Of a stretch of DNA of 64,000 nucleotides, positions 1-10,862 are shown one piece after another. This DNA is from Auricularia sp. M13 (Eukaryota > Basidiomycota > Agaricomycetes > Auriculariales > Auriculariaceae). Below the pieces are notes generated by a model, which worked only from the letters and a program-made list of their open reading frames with translations, made no database searches and had not been told where the DNA came from. Position numbers and translations under genes: made by a program. Each line of letters begins with the position of its first letter. Positions within the stretch are counted from its first letter, which is position 1. The stretch covers positions 806,001 through 870,000 of the forward strand of contig CM073203.1 of assembly GCA_037042915.1 (NCBI GenBank), in the 5' to 3' direction.

Positions 1-1
1 G

Positions 2-3000
2 CGGCGGCAGAGCAGCTCGTACAACCATGTCCGCAACAGCCATCTGGTGTCCAACTCGCCGTTCAAGAGCGAGGGCTCGGCGCCCATGGGTGCCAGGTAC
101 CGGCCCAGCCCCAGCTACAAGGGCCTCGACGTCCTGCGCCGTCCCAGCCAGCTGTCTGGTGCCACCGCCCGCAAGGTCAGCAACGGCGACCAGCGCCGGG
201 TCAGCGCCGAGCGCCGCGCAAAGAGCTACGAGAACGACCGTCCAGGCCACACGCCCCGCCGCGCCAGCAAGGGCCACCAAAAGGCCCAGCAGGACCACCA
301 GCAGCGCCCGGTGCTTGCGGAGCGGAAGCCCGTTGTCGACGCCCCAGGGCCGGAGCTGTCGGACAATGGCGCCGGCCTGGACAAGGACAATGCCGCAATG
401 GACGTCGACGTCGGGCCCATTCTCGACCTCCCGCGCCCGGCAACGCCCCCGCGTCTCGCTGCTCCAGACTCGCTGCACGGCAAGAACACGAAGGCCATTC
501 CGTCGCTATCTCCGGCGCCCGAGCTTCCTGCCTCGCGCATTCCCGTGCCCTCCAATTCTCCCACCAAGTCCAGCCTGGTCTCAAAGCGCCTGTTGGGCCC
601 GCGCTCCATTTCCAACAGCTCGAACGAGAGCGCCAAGCGACGCCGCAGGAGGAAGACCGTTACATTCGATCCTCGATGCGACGTCGTCGAGTTCAGCGCA
701 GACGAGATGAGCGAGGACGACAACGACGATTACGACGACTACGGAGACGATAACGAAGACGACACTGACTACATGGACACCGACGAACACGAACACCACC
801 AGGACGACATGCTTGCCCCGTCCCACGGCGACCTGGACGGCTTTGTCGAGAGCATTCTCGCTCAGGAAATGCCTCACTCTCCTGACTTGCAAACGCCCGA
901 CACCGAGGCCGCTCCCGCTCTCTTAGCAGATGCTGAAGACGGCGTGCCTTATGGCCGCACTCACCATGCCGAGCGAGTTCGTCAGCACCGCCAGTCCGTG
1001 GCCCTGGCTCTCCAGCAGTCATCTCCGGCCGACGTGTCTCTTTCATCTGTGGACACGGAAACCGAGAACGGAGTGCCCTATGGACGAAGCCACCATGCTG
1101 ACCGCGCCAGGCAGGCTCACGAGGAAGAGCGCCAGGCCGACGCTCTTCCGGGCAGCCCATCTCCTGGGCGTACCCTCCGCGAGAGCCACTATTCCGAGCG
1201 TTTGCTGCCTCCCGTCGAGCTCCCTGTGCCCGCACCCGAGGACCGCGCGTACTCGCTCGACGAAGACCCCTTCACTGCGCCGACGGCCCACGACTTTGGC
1301 CTCGGTGCATACGGGCTCAACGATGCGACCGGTAGCTTCAGGTCGCCTAGGATCTCGCGTGAGGAGGTCATGCGGCGCCTGCAGACCCGTCGCACGGGTG
1401 CCAGCGACTCTGACTCGGCCTCGCAAGAGCGCTCGCAGACCCCAACGGGCACGCCTGCCCGAGCCACAACGCCCAGCTCCGTGCGGCGCCACGACAAGCC
1501 GCTGCCCATCGCACCGGGCCCGCCCATGATCTCCGTGCCGGGATTGAACTTCGAGGGCGACGTGAGCCTAAGTGACTCGCTCAACTTCGACCTGCCCAAG
1601 TCCGACGAGGGGCACGGCACGGAGCAGCACGTCAACATGGACATATCACACGACGAGGAGGGCCCGCAGTCCGCTATCATTCACCAGAGCGCGCTCGACG
1701 AGCTTATGCGCGGCGTTGAGCGCGAGATGCAGGTATGCGTCAACATTTCTGCATCATTCGCACGCGTCGCTTATTGACATTTTATCTACAGCATGCCGAA
1801 CGCGCGCGCAGTCCAGACGTGGCGTCGTCCATTGGAATGGGCACGCCTGCTCTGGACGGGCAGTACTCCACGACGGAGGCCGAGGAGACAGACGTGCCCG
1901 CAACGCCGGCCGACCTGGACCGTGGCTGCGCTGACGAGGGCGACAAGACGCAGGGATTGCTTCACGGCGCGTTCTCCAGCTCGCGCGACGTCAGCTCCAG
2001 CATGGAGATCGACACGCCAGACCTCGCGTCCGCCCCGCAGCTCCAGACGCCCGACCTTGCGCAGACGCCCGACCTCCACGCGCACCCGCACGCGCACACC
2101 GATGACAGCATGCACGCCGAGACGCACTCGCACTTGCATACACACGACGGCATGCTCGCAATCCCCGAGCCGGCCAGCTGGATGGCGCAGGGGCAGAACG
2201 CGCGCGCGAACAAGAGCTCGAACGGCAGCATCCGCAGCGAGACGTCCAGTCTGCGCAGTGGCGAGAGTGCCATCGCGCGCCGCGCCGCGAGCATTAGGCA
2301 GAAGAAGCGCGAGAAACGCGAGAGCGAGGGGCGGCCGCGTCCGAGGAGGAGCATGAGCGTTGCCGACGCTGACGATATGGTCCTTGAGGTTCGTCTTGCA
2401 TGTTTCTCTCGAGGACGAGCTCGCACTGACTACTCCTAGCCCATGTCGCCTGTTCTTCCTGCCGTACCGGCCGAGGAAGTTATTGGCCCGTCGTCGGTCG
2501 ACGTACCGCTTAGCGAGTCCATCGACAATGAGCTCAGGCGGCGTATGCCTGTGGGCCCCGACGGGCGCAAGTACAGGATGCGCGAGGCGACCAGCGTTGT
2601 ATACGCTGCCGATGACAAGGTTGTCCATGCTGGAGCTGCGGGTGATGTAGACTCTGGCCGCGCCTGGAAGACGATCAGGCGGCCTTCCGACATGGTATAT
2701 CTTGACGTTCTTCCTGGCCTCGGCAATGCTAATGCTACTTCAGAATGAATACGCGCGCCAGATTCGCGAGATGAGGAGTACAGACAAGTCTGGCAAATCC
2801 TATGGCAAGGTATTCGTTCGCGGTAAGTGAATGCGGCTTATCTGCACAGGATACTGAATGTGTTCTGCAGTCGTGGGCATCAAGGGTCTTGCTGTGCCTG
2901 TTCCGAGCCAACCGACGTTCTTCACATGCACGCTCAACAACGGCATACACTTCGTCACGACACCTGAATGCAAGCTCGCCAAGGACTGCAAGGTCGACCA

Positions 3001-4118
3001 GGAATTCGAACTGTGCGTGATCCTGTGACTTGGTGTTCTGTTGCTTTACCCTGACGTTGTGCAGTATTGAACACTCGAAGCTCGAGTTTACCCTCACGAT
3101 CAAAGTTCGGCGCGACGCACATCTGCAGCCCCCTCCCCAACCCAAGGCTGCACCACCTCCCCCAGCTCCTACCGCATCGCATAGCAAGGTATCAGGCATG
3201 CTCGCCTTCTTTGGCGGCGGCTCGCCGAAAAAGCCCCGCGTCGGCAGAGATCGTGGAACCTCACCTGCGCCTGTGCAACCACCGCCACCGCCTCAGCCCG
3301 AGGGTCTTGCGAAGTATCTCAAGTCCGATGGGACCCTTGCGCGCGTCTTTGTGAGCTTTGCGGACATTGCTAGCCGATGCGACACGAAGCTCTTCGAGAC
3401 CGGCTTCAAGATGGTTGGCGCTAAACCCGGCGGCGAGGCGGTTGTGCTGGGCGAGCTCGTTCTCCAGGTTTTCAGGCTACCAGCGTTGCCTGGCATTCCC
3501 AGCGCCGACCTGCCACAGAGCCTGGAAGAGTGCCACCGTGGTCTTCGCCATGTGAACTGGCACAAGCAGACGTACTTTGAGGGTACTCTGACGCAAATCG
3601 GCGGTGACTGCACGGTGCGTTTCTGCCTCCCGAAAGTTTCATCTGCTGATCCGCGGAATGTAGTCCTGGCGTAGAAGGCAGTTCCGCGTTGTGGGTGGAA
3701 GCCTTATTGCCTATAATGACGTGACGAAGAAGATCACGGCCAAGATCGACTTGAAGCAGGCTGTGTCGGTTCACGACGATGATGCAGATGCTGCCGCGCT
3801 CAACAGGAGACGCGACTCTGCAGACGCGCTGTTCCAGATCGAACGCAGCTTCCGCGTCAAGTTTGGGCCGAGGGAAGAGATCTGCTTCTTTGCTGATTCT
3901 GAAACCGACAAGGAGAACTGGTTCGTTTGCGCTCTTTGCGTCGTGTCTTGTGCGGAAGAGTTGATTGTTTCCGCAGGCTGGAAGTTCTCAAGGCCCTCGT
4001 CGGGCACATCCCGCCGAACCCTCTTTGGGCGGAGATGGTTTGGCAGAAGCAGCAGGAAGCGCAAGTCGTCGAAACTAGCGTTCCGTCAGAACTGCAGCCT
4101 GGCCGTCGTCCGCGGTGA
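2..4118 (+). CDS. bud4: Bud4/anillin-like protein with C-terminal PH domain (5' partial)
   Basis: The reading frame is already open at base 2, so the start codon lies before the window. Eight exons can be read (2-1732, 1792-2388, 2440-2694, 2744-2822, 2871-3012, 3065-3614, 3664-3920, 3977-4118), all GT..AG and in phase, giving about 1250 residues. The first 850 or so are low-complexity, rich in Ser, Pro and acidic runs, with repeated GVPYGR-HHA motifs. The C-terminal 400 are folded and end in a PH domain (SWRRRQFRVVGG near residue 1119, then a Trp in DKENW). This order, disordered N-terminus then PH domain, is that of Bud4/anillin proteins, which link septins and the cortex at bud or septum sites. 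Family assignment is from pattern only; another PH-domain septation scaffold is possible. Confidence 0.72.
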
Positions 4119-4837
4119 TCCGACATTACCACACCAGCTTTCGTCGTCGCGCTTGCTATCCTCCCCGCTACGCCATTTCTCTATTTCTCATGATTTTATC
4201 CATTAACGTCGCTGATGCAATACGCTCCAAGTCGATGTGTACCAGTATATATGCACTCTCGCTCTCCTTGCAGCGCATACGTTACGTCTCCCCTCTCGCG
4301 CCTGATGAAGCCGGCACTTCGCGTCGGATCGCTATTAGAGCATCTTGTGCTGTCGGCCATGCTTCCCTATGTCCCTCTTTCTTTGTCGCATGCGCTGTGC
4401 GGGCATGGTACGATAGAACCCTCTCGAAATCTGAACGAACTCTGTTTTTCCTCCTCACATTAATTGCCGTGTGAACTGCTAGTCTAGATTCTTTTGGTGA
4501 CCAACCAGCCTTCTGCATGGCAAATTCTCGCGAAGCTGTTGATGAAGTCAACAGACTCAACGCGCATACTTTGCGCATACTGCTTCCGTGAACATTGATC
4601 GCCAGCACCGGCCGTCTATCTGTCAAGCACAAGGAACTACTCGCTCGGAGTGATTGCAAATTCAGAATGTGAGCACTTAGGAAGCCTTGATCAGCACTGA
4701 GTACGATGTGCTCGGGAACCAATCGGGAACAGTGAGATTTTGTAACTCAGCCTTTGCAACTCAGCCTACTGATCTCCTCTTCATCGCTAGGCTCGTCCCC
4801 AGCCTCTTTCGAACTCCGCCGATACGGAGTCTCAAGA
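4119..4837. other. intergenic, no gene seen
   Basis: 3' flank of the bud4-like gene. Short frames only, with no coding bias or splice pattern that could be supported. Confidence 0.6.
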
Positions 4838-5391
4838 GGCTGGGATGCAGTTCCGTCACACGGATATGTCACACTTTTAGATACTGAGCGTGACATTGGA
4901 CTTAGCCAAATCGCAACGACCGCTCACCACTCAAATTTCATGTCTCCACAAGCATAGGCAAAAATGGATTTTGAACTATTTGGAAGCGAATGATCCCTCA
5001 TTATTTTGAGCCACCGGAAAATACGTAGTAATTAGCCTGCTTGATCACTACCTCCCATTTTTGCTTAGAATCTACCAGTAGACATACTGGGTGCCCTTGA
5101 AAGTGTTTTTGGGTGAAGGGAGGGTCCCAGCTAATTTCTATATATTTATCTTTGTGTAAAAAAGACTTTATCCAAATCGTCTCCAAACGCTCTGAAACGC
5201 ATTTATATCCTGGTCCCAGGAGAGGAAGAATCTGAGTGTAGGGAAGGTCGACGCGATTTGGCGAAGTCCAAAGTCACGCCCAGTATCAAAATCGGCGGCG
5301 CTTCAAAAAGCGGAACTGCATCCCAGACGTTAAGCGTCGGACGTGTCCGGGAATCAAAGTCCGACTCCGCGCATCGTCTGGGAACGAGACT
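4838..5391. mobile_element. MITE-like inverted-repeat element, copy A
   Basis: A 35-nt sequence at 4880-4914 (starts GATACTGAGCGTGAC, ends GCCAAATCGC) is found inverted at 5253-5287 with three mismatches, enclosing an AT-rich core without a coding frame. Similarity to copy B near 54.6-55.2 kb extends outward on both sides: CGTCACA then ATATGTCACAC on the left, and on the right a hairpin whose arms TCCCAGACG (5321-5329) and CGTCTGGGA (5375-5383) flank TCAAAGTCCGA. No transposase is present, so it is non-autonomous. True ends and target duplications could not be fixed; the 35-nt repeats may be subterminal. Confidence 0.65.
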
Positions 5392-5706
5392 ACTTCATCG
5401 CGTGGAACAACTCAATTCGCTCGGGTAAGGCAGTGAATGTGTAAATCCGGCTGCAAATCGCACAAGGACGCGGTTGTTTCTGGAAACGCGATGACAAAAT
5501 CGTCCGAAAACAGCGCGCCCAAAGCGCGCCTCGGAGATGGTTGCACCCCCAAATCTGGCCTTTAGCCCTGACTTGATGCGCCTGCTTCTGCGAGAAGATC
5601 ATGTCGGGGAGCTGCGCATTGAACACGCATGCAGGGTCTTGTGCATTGTAGGGTCGGCCGCGCGCAATTTGCAACTCTGTTGTGGCTACTGACGATGCGC
5701 AATACG

Positions 5707-5714
5707 CATAAAAG
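5707..5714 (+). promoter_or_regulatory. TATA-like box
   Basis: CATAAAAG about 93 bases before the ATG at 5807, a usual distance for a fungal core promoter. Confidence 0.4.
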
Positions 5715-5806
5715 CCTGCACTGCGACTGGTCCACTCCATCATCCTCCTCTCCAGTGGTCGGCGCGCCTCCCATCGTACACACACACGCCCTCCATCAAC
5801 GCTTCA

Positions 5807-7102
5807 ATGCCGCCGTTCAGCGCACCTCAATTTCCACCCTTTGGCAGGTCCGCATCGGGAGGACCTGCACCAGGGATCGGCCACTCTGCGCAGTATACCT
5901 TGCCCACTAAAGACATGATCCTCGTAGACTCTAAGACTACGACTACGACAGAGCGAACGTATCAGGCTCCTGATGGGAGGCTGACCGTAAGGACGTTCTC
6001 TACCATGAAATTCGAGCCAACGCCCATGCCAGACCGTCAGCGGGAGAATGGTCACGCGCACTTTCAATCCCAGTTCAACGGACATAACTTCGGATCGAGC
6101 AATCAGCATCACCAGCAGACCGCCGAACAGATCCTGTCCATGTCCTCAGATGCCCGGTTGCACCAGCTATTTACCCCCGAGGAATCCTACCCCGCCCAAT
6201 ATCCTTCCCACCATGCTTCTTCAGCGCCCGTCTCCCGCCCGTTCCCCACCTTCCCGAGTCTCTTCGAATCGACAAGCCTTGGGATCCCATCCAACCAGCC
6301 TATTTGGCCCTCGCTTCCGTCGACGTCTCACGAAGAAGCATCTGGCGCTTTCTTTGGTTTTGATGGGATGCAGGGAATGTCAGTCAATCAGGGACCAGAT
6401 GCATATGTCGCCGATCCGACGCAATTCGTCGCAGAGCCTTTCCATCCCGCTCATGGGGTCGAGCTCCAATCTCAGTCACCGTGCACCCTGTCCGACAAGA
6501 CGTCCACGCCCACAGCCTCCTCCTCTCACTTGTTTGTGCAGTCCCAAACCGACTCCGAGGATGCAGCGTCTACGCAGCAGGCATTGCTCCTTGCCAGGAG
6601 CTTTGAGCAGCACGACTATCACAAGCTCTCAGAGCCCAGTCCGAGGTCCTCCATATCCAGCGACGCCGGCCAAGATGTGTCTCTGATTGGAAGCCAGATG
6701 CGCGAGAACATTGAATACATCCAGCTCTACGAAGACGACGAAGACTGTAACGGCGAACACACGCGTAACAAGTCGGCAGGCGACGACGAGATGGAGCAAG
6801 TATATCCTGCTAGCTCGGGCTTCAAGTACGACGGTTACGCATCGACGTACGAAGGCCACACGCCAGAGCCGTACTACGCCGAAGCGGGTGCTCATTCGAT
6901 TGACACCGCGTCAGTCAGCCAGCATTATGGAAGCTGGTCAACACCCTGCCGCTCCAGTTCTCCCAGCGGACAGTCCTGGTTCGACGCCCCAGCGCCGAGC
7001 CCCGGATTCATTGGCGGACAAGACCCCTCGTTCTCCATGCCACAGGATCTCGAGCGCGAGCTCTTTGGATACGCTTCAGCGGCACCTACGCCCTCCTCGT
7101 AA
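5807..7102 (+). CDS. hypothetical Ser/Pro-rich protein, intronless
   Basis: A single 431-codon frame with no need for splicing, starting at the first ATG after a TATA-like box and ending TAA. The product is rich in Ser, Pro, Gln and His with acidic patches (for example QLYEDDEDCNGE) and no clear domain, membrane segment or signal peptide. An N-terminal stretch of about 45 residues (KDMILVDSKTTTTTERTYQ onward) looks more ordered and could be the conserved part. Intron-free structure is uncommon among its neighbours. Low-complexity proteins like this are often regulators in fungi, but I do not recognise the family and assign no function. Confidence 0.75.
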   Translation: MPPFSAPQFPPFGRSASGGPAPGIGHSAQYTLPTKDMILVDSKTTTTTERTYQAPDGRLTVRTFSTMKFEPTPMPDRQRENGHAHFQSQFNGHNFGSSNQHHQQTAEQILSMSSDARLHQLFTPEESYPAQYPSHHASSAPVSRPFPTFPSLFESTSLGIPSNQPIWPSLPSTSHEEASGAFFGFDGMQGMSVNQGPDAYVADPTQFVAEPFHPAHGVELQSQSPCTLSDKTSTPTASSSHLFVQSQTDSEDAASTQQALLLARSFEQHDYHKLSEPSPRSSISSDAGQDVSLIGSQMRENIEYIQLYEDDEDCNGEHTRNKSAGDDEMEQVYPASSGFKYDGYASTYEGHTPEPYYAEAGAHSIDTASVSQHYGSWSTPCRSSSPSGQSWFDAPAPSPGFIGGQDPSFSMPQDLERELFGYASAAPTPSS

Positions 7103-7780
7103 TTACAGTAGGATTAATCCTGGTTTCTGCATATGCTTTTCATTCTTCGGTAGACTTCTAGACTCGGATGTACATATATGCGTATGCTGATTTCTATGCA
7201 ATCCCGATTATCTATCATCCGCACAAGAGCTGCCAGTGAGGCAATGAAGTCGCGTCTTTCTTCCTCTCGGGTGAGAATGACTTCAGTTGATTGTTGATAG
7301 GAAACTTCAACAAGCCCGCAAGGTTAAGTTCGCCCGCCGTCGCCTCTGCAAACAGCGGCATCGGTTGTAACACCATAGCATCCGACTTTCTAAGCACGAA
7401 CGGTGACCAACATGCCAATGTTGCCGGAAGACGGAATTCAATCCTGAGGTTTGAAGCTTGAAGCCTCAAGGCGATGCATTCGCAGTGGTGTCCGAAGAGT
7501 GGTACGCCCCTCTCGTGGGCAGTTGCAGCACAACAAAATACATAAAGTCCAATTGGTCGCTATCAACCGCTTATCCACAGCGGCTCCCGCTGCTCAGCCT
7601 TTCGCCAGTGCGACTCCTGGCGGGAAGTAGCAACATTGTCGATTCTGACAGGGTCCGTCCAGGGGCTCAGCGCCCAGCGCTCAACGGTCGTTCTTATAAC
7701 CTCTGTTGTCGCCGCCACATTGCCGATGAGTCTCAGCTCATCCCAAGTTCTGCGGTCTCCCGAGCTCGACTCGGACGTCG
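7103..7780. other. intergenic, no gene seen
   Basis: Spacer between the Ser-rich gene and the F-box-like gene. Overlapping short frames exist but none has a recognisable product. Confidence 0.5.
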
Positions 7781-9120
7781 ATGCCGCACAAGATATTCGA
7801 CGTGGGGCAGCTGGCAGCCCCGCTTGTTCCGCGAAAGAGGAAGTCGATAGTTGGCAGGCCAGCTCAGAGGCAGAGTATCTTACGCAGAAGTCGACCACTG
7901 CCGGTGTCAACCTGCCCGTCGCTGCCAGTGGAAATCATCCAGCGCATCCTTCACTTCATCTCACCCATTCTCCCTCTATCAGCCGTCTCCAATCTCTGCC
8001 TAGTCAATCACACCTGGCTTGAAGCTGGGCGGAGCGTCCTGTACAAGGAGGCGACCGTTCTCCCCAATCATAGGGGATTCCCGCTCGCCTGGCTCGCGCG
8101 CAATGCGCCGCACGTCCTCCCCAACATCCGCGCGCTGTATATCTGCGCAGACGTCGAGGCAACACGCGTGCTGCGCTCGACGCGGGGAGATTTCAGGCCG
8201 GGACAGATGCGGCTGCAGGGCGTGACGACGCTCTGGCTAAGAGACGTGTTCTACAGCGGCGGCGTGCGCGAGTTGGAGTGTCTCCTGGACGAGCTGAGCG
8301 GGTTGCGCGAATTGCGTCTGCAGAACGTGCATGTGCCGCCGTCCGAGTACGCAGACCCACTGCGCCCCCATCGGGGAGAAAAGGGTAGGGATAAGAAGAG
8401 GACGAGGATGACGGTGCGGTTCGTCGGGCACAACTCCGAGGAGCTCTACGCGCTCTTAGCAGACGCGCGGGTGCGCGAGCTCTCGCTGCACAGCCCCACC
8501 GCGTTCCTCTCAACAGCGCGGCTGGACGCGCTGGAGCGCGTCGTGCGCCGGCACGCGCGGACAGTCGATACGGTCGCGCTGCACCTCCCGCTTCTGTTTG
8601 CCACCGGTGCGTCGTGCCAACGTCCCTCAACGCGCCTGTACTGAACGCATCTGCAGACTCCCTGAACGAGCCGCTCCCCGTCCCGCCCACAGCGCTCGTC
8701 CGCGCACTACGCAAGTGCCGCGAGCTGCACACGCTGAAGATCTCGGTCGGTCTCGACGCCCTCTCCAATTCCAATTCCAGCTCGAGGCTGCCGTCCGAGG
8801 CGCTGCAGGACGCGCTCATGCCGATTCTGTGGGGCACGCTCGCGCAGGTGCGGCGGCTGCGCATCTGCACCAGCGCTAGTTGCGGGTCGAGGTCAGGGCG
8901 GCGGAGAGGACAGAGTGCTAGTTACGTTGGGGGGTTGGACGGCGGTGAGGATCGGCATGCGTGGACGCGCGACGTCGTGCGGCGCGCGGACTCGGCGCTC
9001 GCGAGCTGGGTCGGGCTGCAGAGCGTCACTATCGTCGTGCCGTGCCGCGTCTGCGCCGAGACGTGTGCGGAACGGTTTAGGTTGCTGGTTGTGAGAGGCG
9101 TATTGAGAATGGCGCTGTGA
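7781..9120 (+). CDS. F-box-like protein, paralogue 1
   Basis: Two exons, 7781-8606 and 8657-9120, join in phase through a 50-nt GT..AG intron to give about 429 residues. Near residue 47 an F-box-like helix (SLPVEIIQRILHF) is followed by a VNHTWLEAGR segment, then Leu-rich, LRR-like repeats (GLRELRLQNVHV). The F-box recruits Skp1 of SCF ubiquitin ligases and the repeats usually bind substrate. The product aligns along its length with the gene at 15.1-16.4 kb: compare TVRFVGHNSEELYALLA with AVRFAGRNSSALYLWLA and DSALASWVGL with DAALASWKAL, and both have one late intron. Substrate and role are unknown; the start could lie upstream. Confidence 0.7.
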
Positions 9121-9912
9121 TCGCTGAGCAGTGCGAAAGTGTGCTATACGTGTGCGGGCCGAGCGCTGAATGCGCCGTCGTGATCAGGCCTGTAGAGCAG
9201 AGTAAACGGAGTGAACCACGGCTGAGATGTACAGTATTTCGAATTGTAGACTCGGAACATGTACAGTACCATGCGTTGCCATGAGGCAGACACGACACTT
9301 TTCGTTGTAGATCGCTGCAGGTACAGTAGCACGTTGCAAATTGGGGCAGAATTCATGTCAAGAGCTGCCAGAGACACGGGGCAAGGAGGACGATGCAAGG
9401 CAAAAATGCAAACACGTCGTCAAGATTAACTAAGCAGTGCCCTGGAGACCGATACCGGATACCAACCGGATACGAAGCAGCAGGCTGTCAGTGTCATGCA
9501 AGAGTTACTGCAAGGGGATGCAAAGTGGCGCTGCGAAGCAGACAGCGACAACGAGTGACAATCTTATCGATATCAAGATCTAGAGGTACCAGGAGGTGCC
9601 ATAAATGTATCCAGTCGCGCTAAACCGGTGAGCCAACAGACGGGATTTAGAGGTTGCCAGGTGACGACATTACATTTTGCCAGCGGACGAGGTGCTATGG
9701 CGATGAGAGCGATTGCGAAGTATTCTGGGGTCGGTATCAGTATGACGGTGGCGGGCGACGGGTCCGGGCAAAGTGACCGCCGTTTCGACGATCGCGAGCG
9801 AGCAGTGGCGGGGTGTGCGGCACCGTTTTGACATTCAAGTTTGGCGCAGGCACCGGCAGGTGCAGATAGCGATAGCAGTACACAGGGACTCGGAGAGCAA
9901 GGACAAGGGAGC
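9121..9912. other. intergenic, no gene seen
   Basis: Between the 3' ends of two convergent genes. No frame with a recognisable product. Confidence 0.5.
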
Positions 9913-10453
9913 TCAGTCGGTCTTCCAGACGTGGCCGCAGCCGATGCACCTGTGCGCCACCGTGAAGGCCAGCACTGACAGGCGGTAAACAGGAGGGGTG
10001 CGTACTTGTAGACTGCCGGGCCGGAGGGGTGAATACAGAGCGGTCAGCGGTTGTACAGGTGTCGGATGGACTCACAGGTGGTCATTGGCTCATCGGCGGA
10101 TCGTATTTGGAATTGGTTGTAGAAGGCTTTGTTGTGCTCGCATTTCGGACAAGGGACTGCGCGGGTGTTAGAAAAAATACTGCAATGACAGTGCGCAGAG
10201 CAGGAGACGTGCTTTCAGTCGTCTCGCCGGTGCGGCTGTCTTCGCCCAGCATGACGTCGGGTTCCTTGGTTTTTATCCTAGTGCGGGCGGTGTGCTGTTG
10301 ACGGAGTCAGCGCCGTCAGGTTTCGGGTTTCGGGCAGTGTCGCACCTGTTTCGTGATGGGAAACTCGTACGGGCATGAGTTGCAGACCCATTTGTTGGCG
10401 CCCGTCTGCGCAGAGATGATGAGCAGGTTGGCGCAGTTGGGACAGAACAACAT
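9913..10453 (-). CDS. RPC11: RNA polymerase III subunit C11 (RPC11/RPC10)
   Basis: Five short exons, all too small to stand out as frames: 10453-10346, 10294-10209, 10179-10076, a 7-nt exon 10012-10006, and 9949-9913. They give 113 residues. The N-terminal zinc ribbon (MLFCPNCANLLII, then CNSCPYEFPITKQ) and the C-terminal TFIIS-like ribbon (VPCPKCEHNKAF, QIRSADEPMTT, FYK, CIGCGHVWKTD) match the family almost word for word, including length. RPC11 provides RNA cleavage and termination/reinitiation functions to Pol III in the nucleus. The catalytic acidic pair sits in RSADEPMTT. The second intron is only 29 nt as read and is the least certain junction. Divergent from noxR copy 1. Confidence 0.88.
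10006..10012 (-). other. 7-nt microexon of RPC11
   Basis: TCTACAA on the minus strand, preceded by GGCAG and followed by GTACGC. With one base from the exon before and one from the exon after it encodes Phe-Tyr-Lys, the residues expected between MTT and the final zinc ribbon. Confidence 0.75.
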
Positions 10454-10862
10454 CGAAGCTGAGCGCAGGCGCGGGATGTGCCGGCGGGCGGCGGCGGTGC
10501 TGTCAAGGGGCAGTGACGGCGATAAAGTTGCGGGGGCGCGGCTGCTGACATCAACTCAGATCTGTCTCTTTCTCTCCTCCCTCTTACTTACTTTCGATCT
10601 TCTCTTTCGATTCTGCGCAGGCCGGTCACCTCGCAGAATTATTTACTTTTCGTTTGTTACTTTTTTGTAGACTGCTCTGAGACTGCTGCATTCCCCCGTT
10701 TCCAAGCCAACTCCGCTCGTTCGACCACTGCCCCTTGCCCGTTCCCGACGCCCTATCACGACCACCCAGCCCGCGTCCGGCACGCACACACACGCCCAGC
10801 CCCCCAACCTATAACCCGAAACTCCCAATCTATCTGCACCAGCGTCGCCGTAGACTGCCAGA
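10454..10862. promoter_or_regulatory. shared divergent promoter region RPC11 / noxR
   Basis: 409 bases between two start codons pointing outward. It holds a long pyrimidine-rich tract on the plus strand (about 10560-10605), typical near fungal transcription starts, and a C-rich leader before the noxR ATG. No clear TATA box. Confidence 0.45.

Noticed and set aside
201-1680. Long frames opposite or out of phase with the bud4-like exons
   Set aside because: Arg/Pro/Ala-rich shadows of a GC-rich coding exon; no domain and no splice signals.
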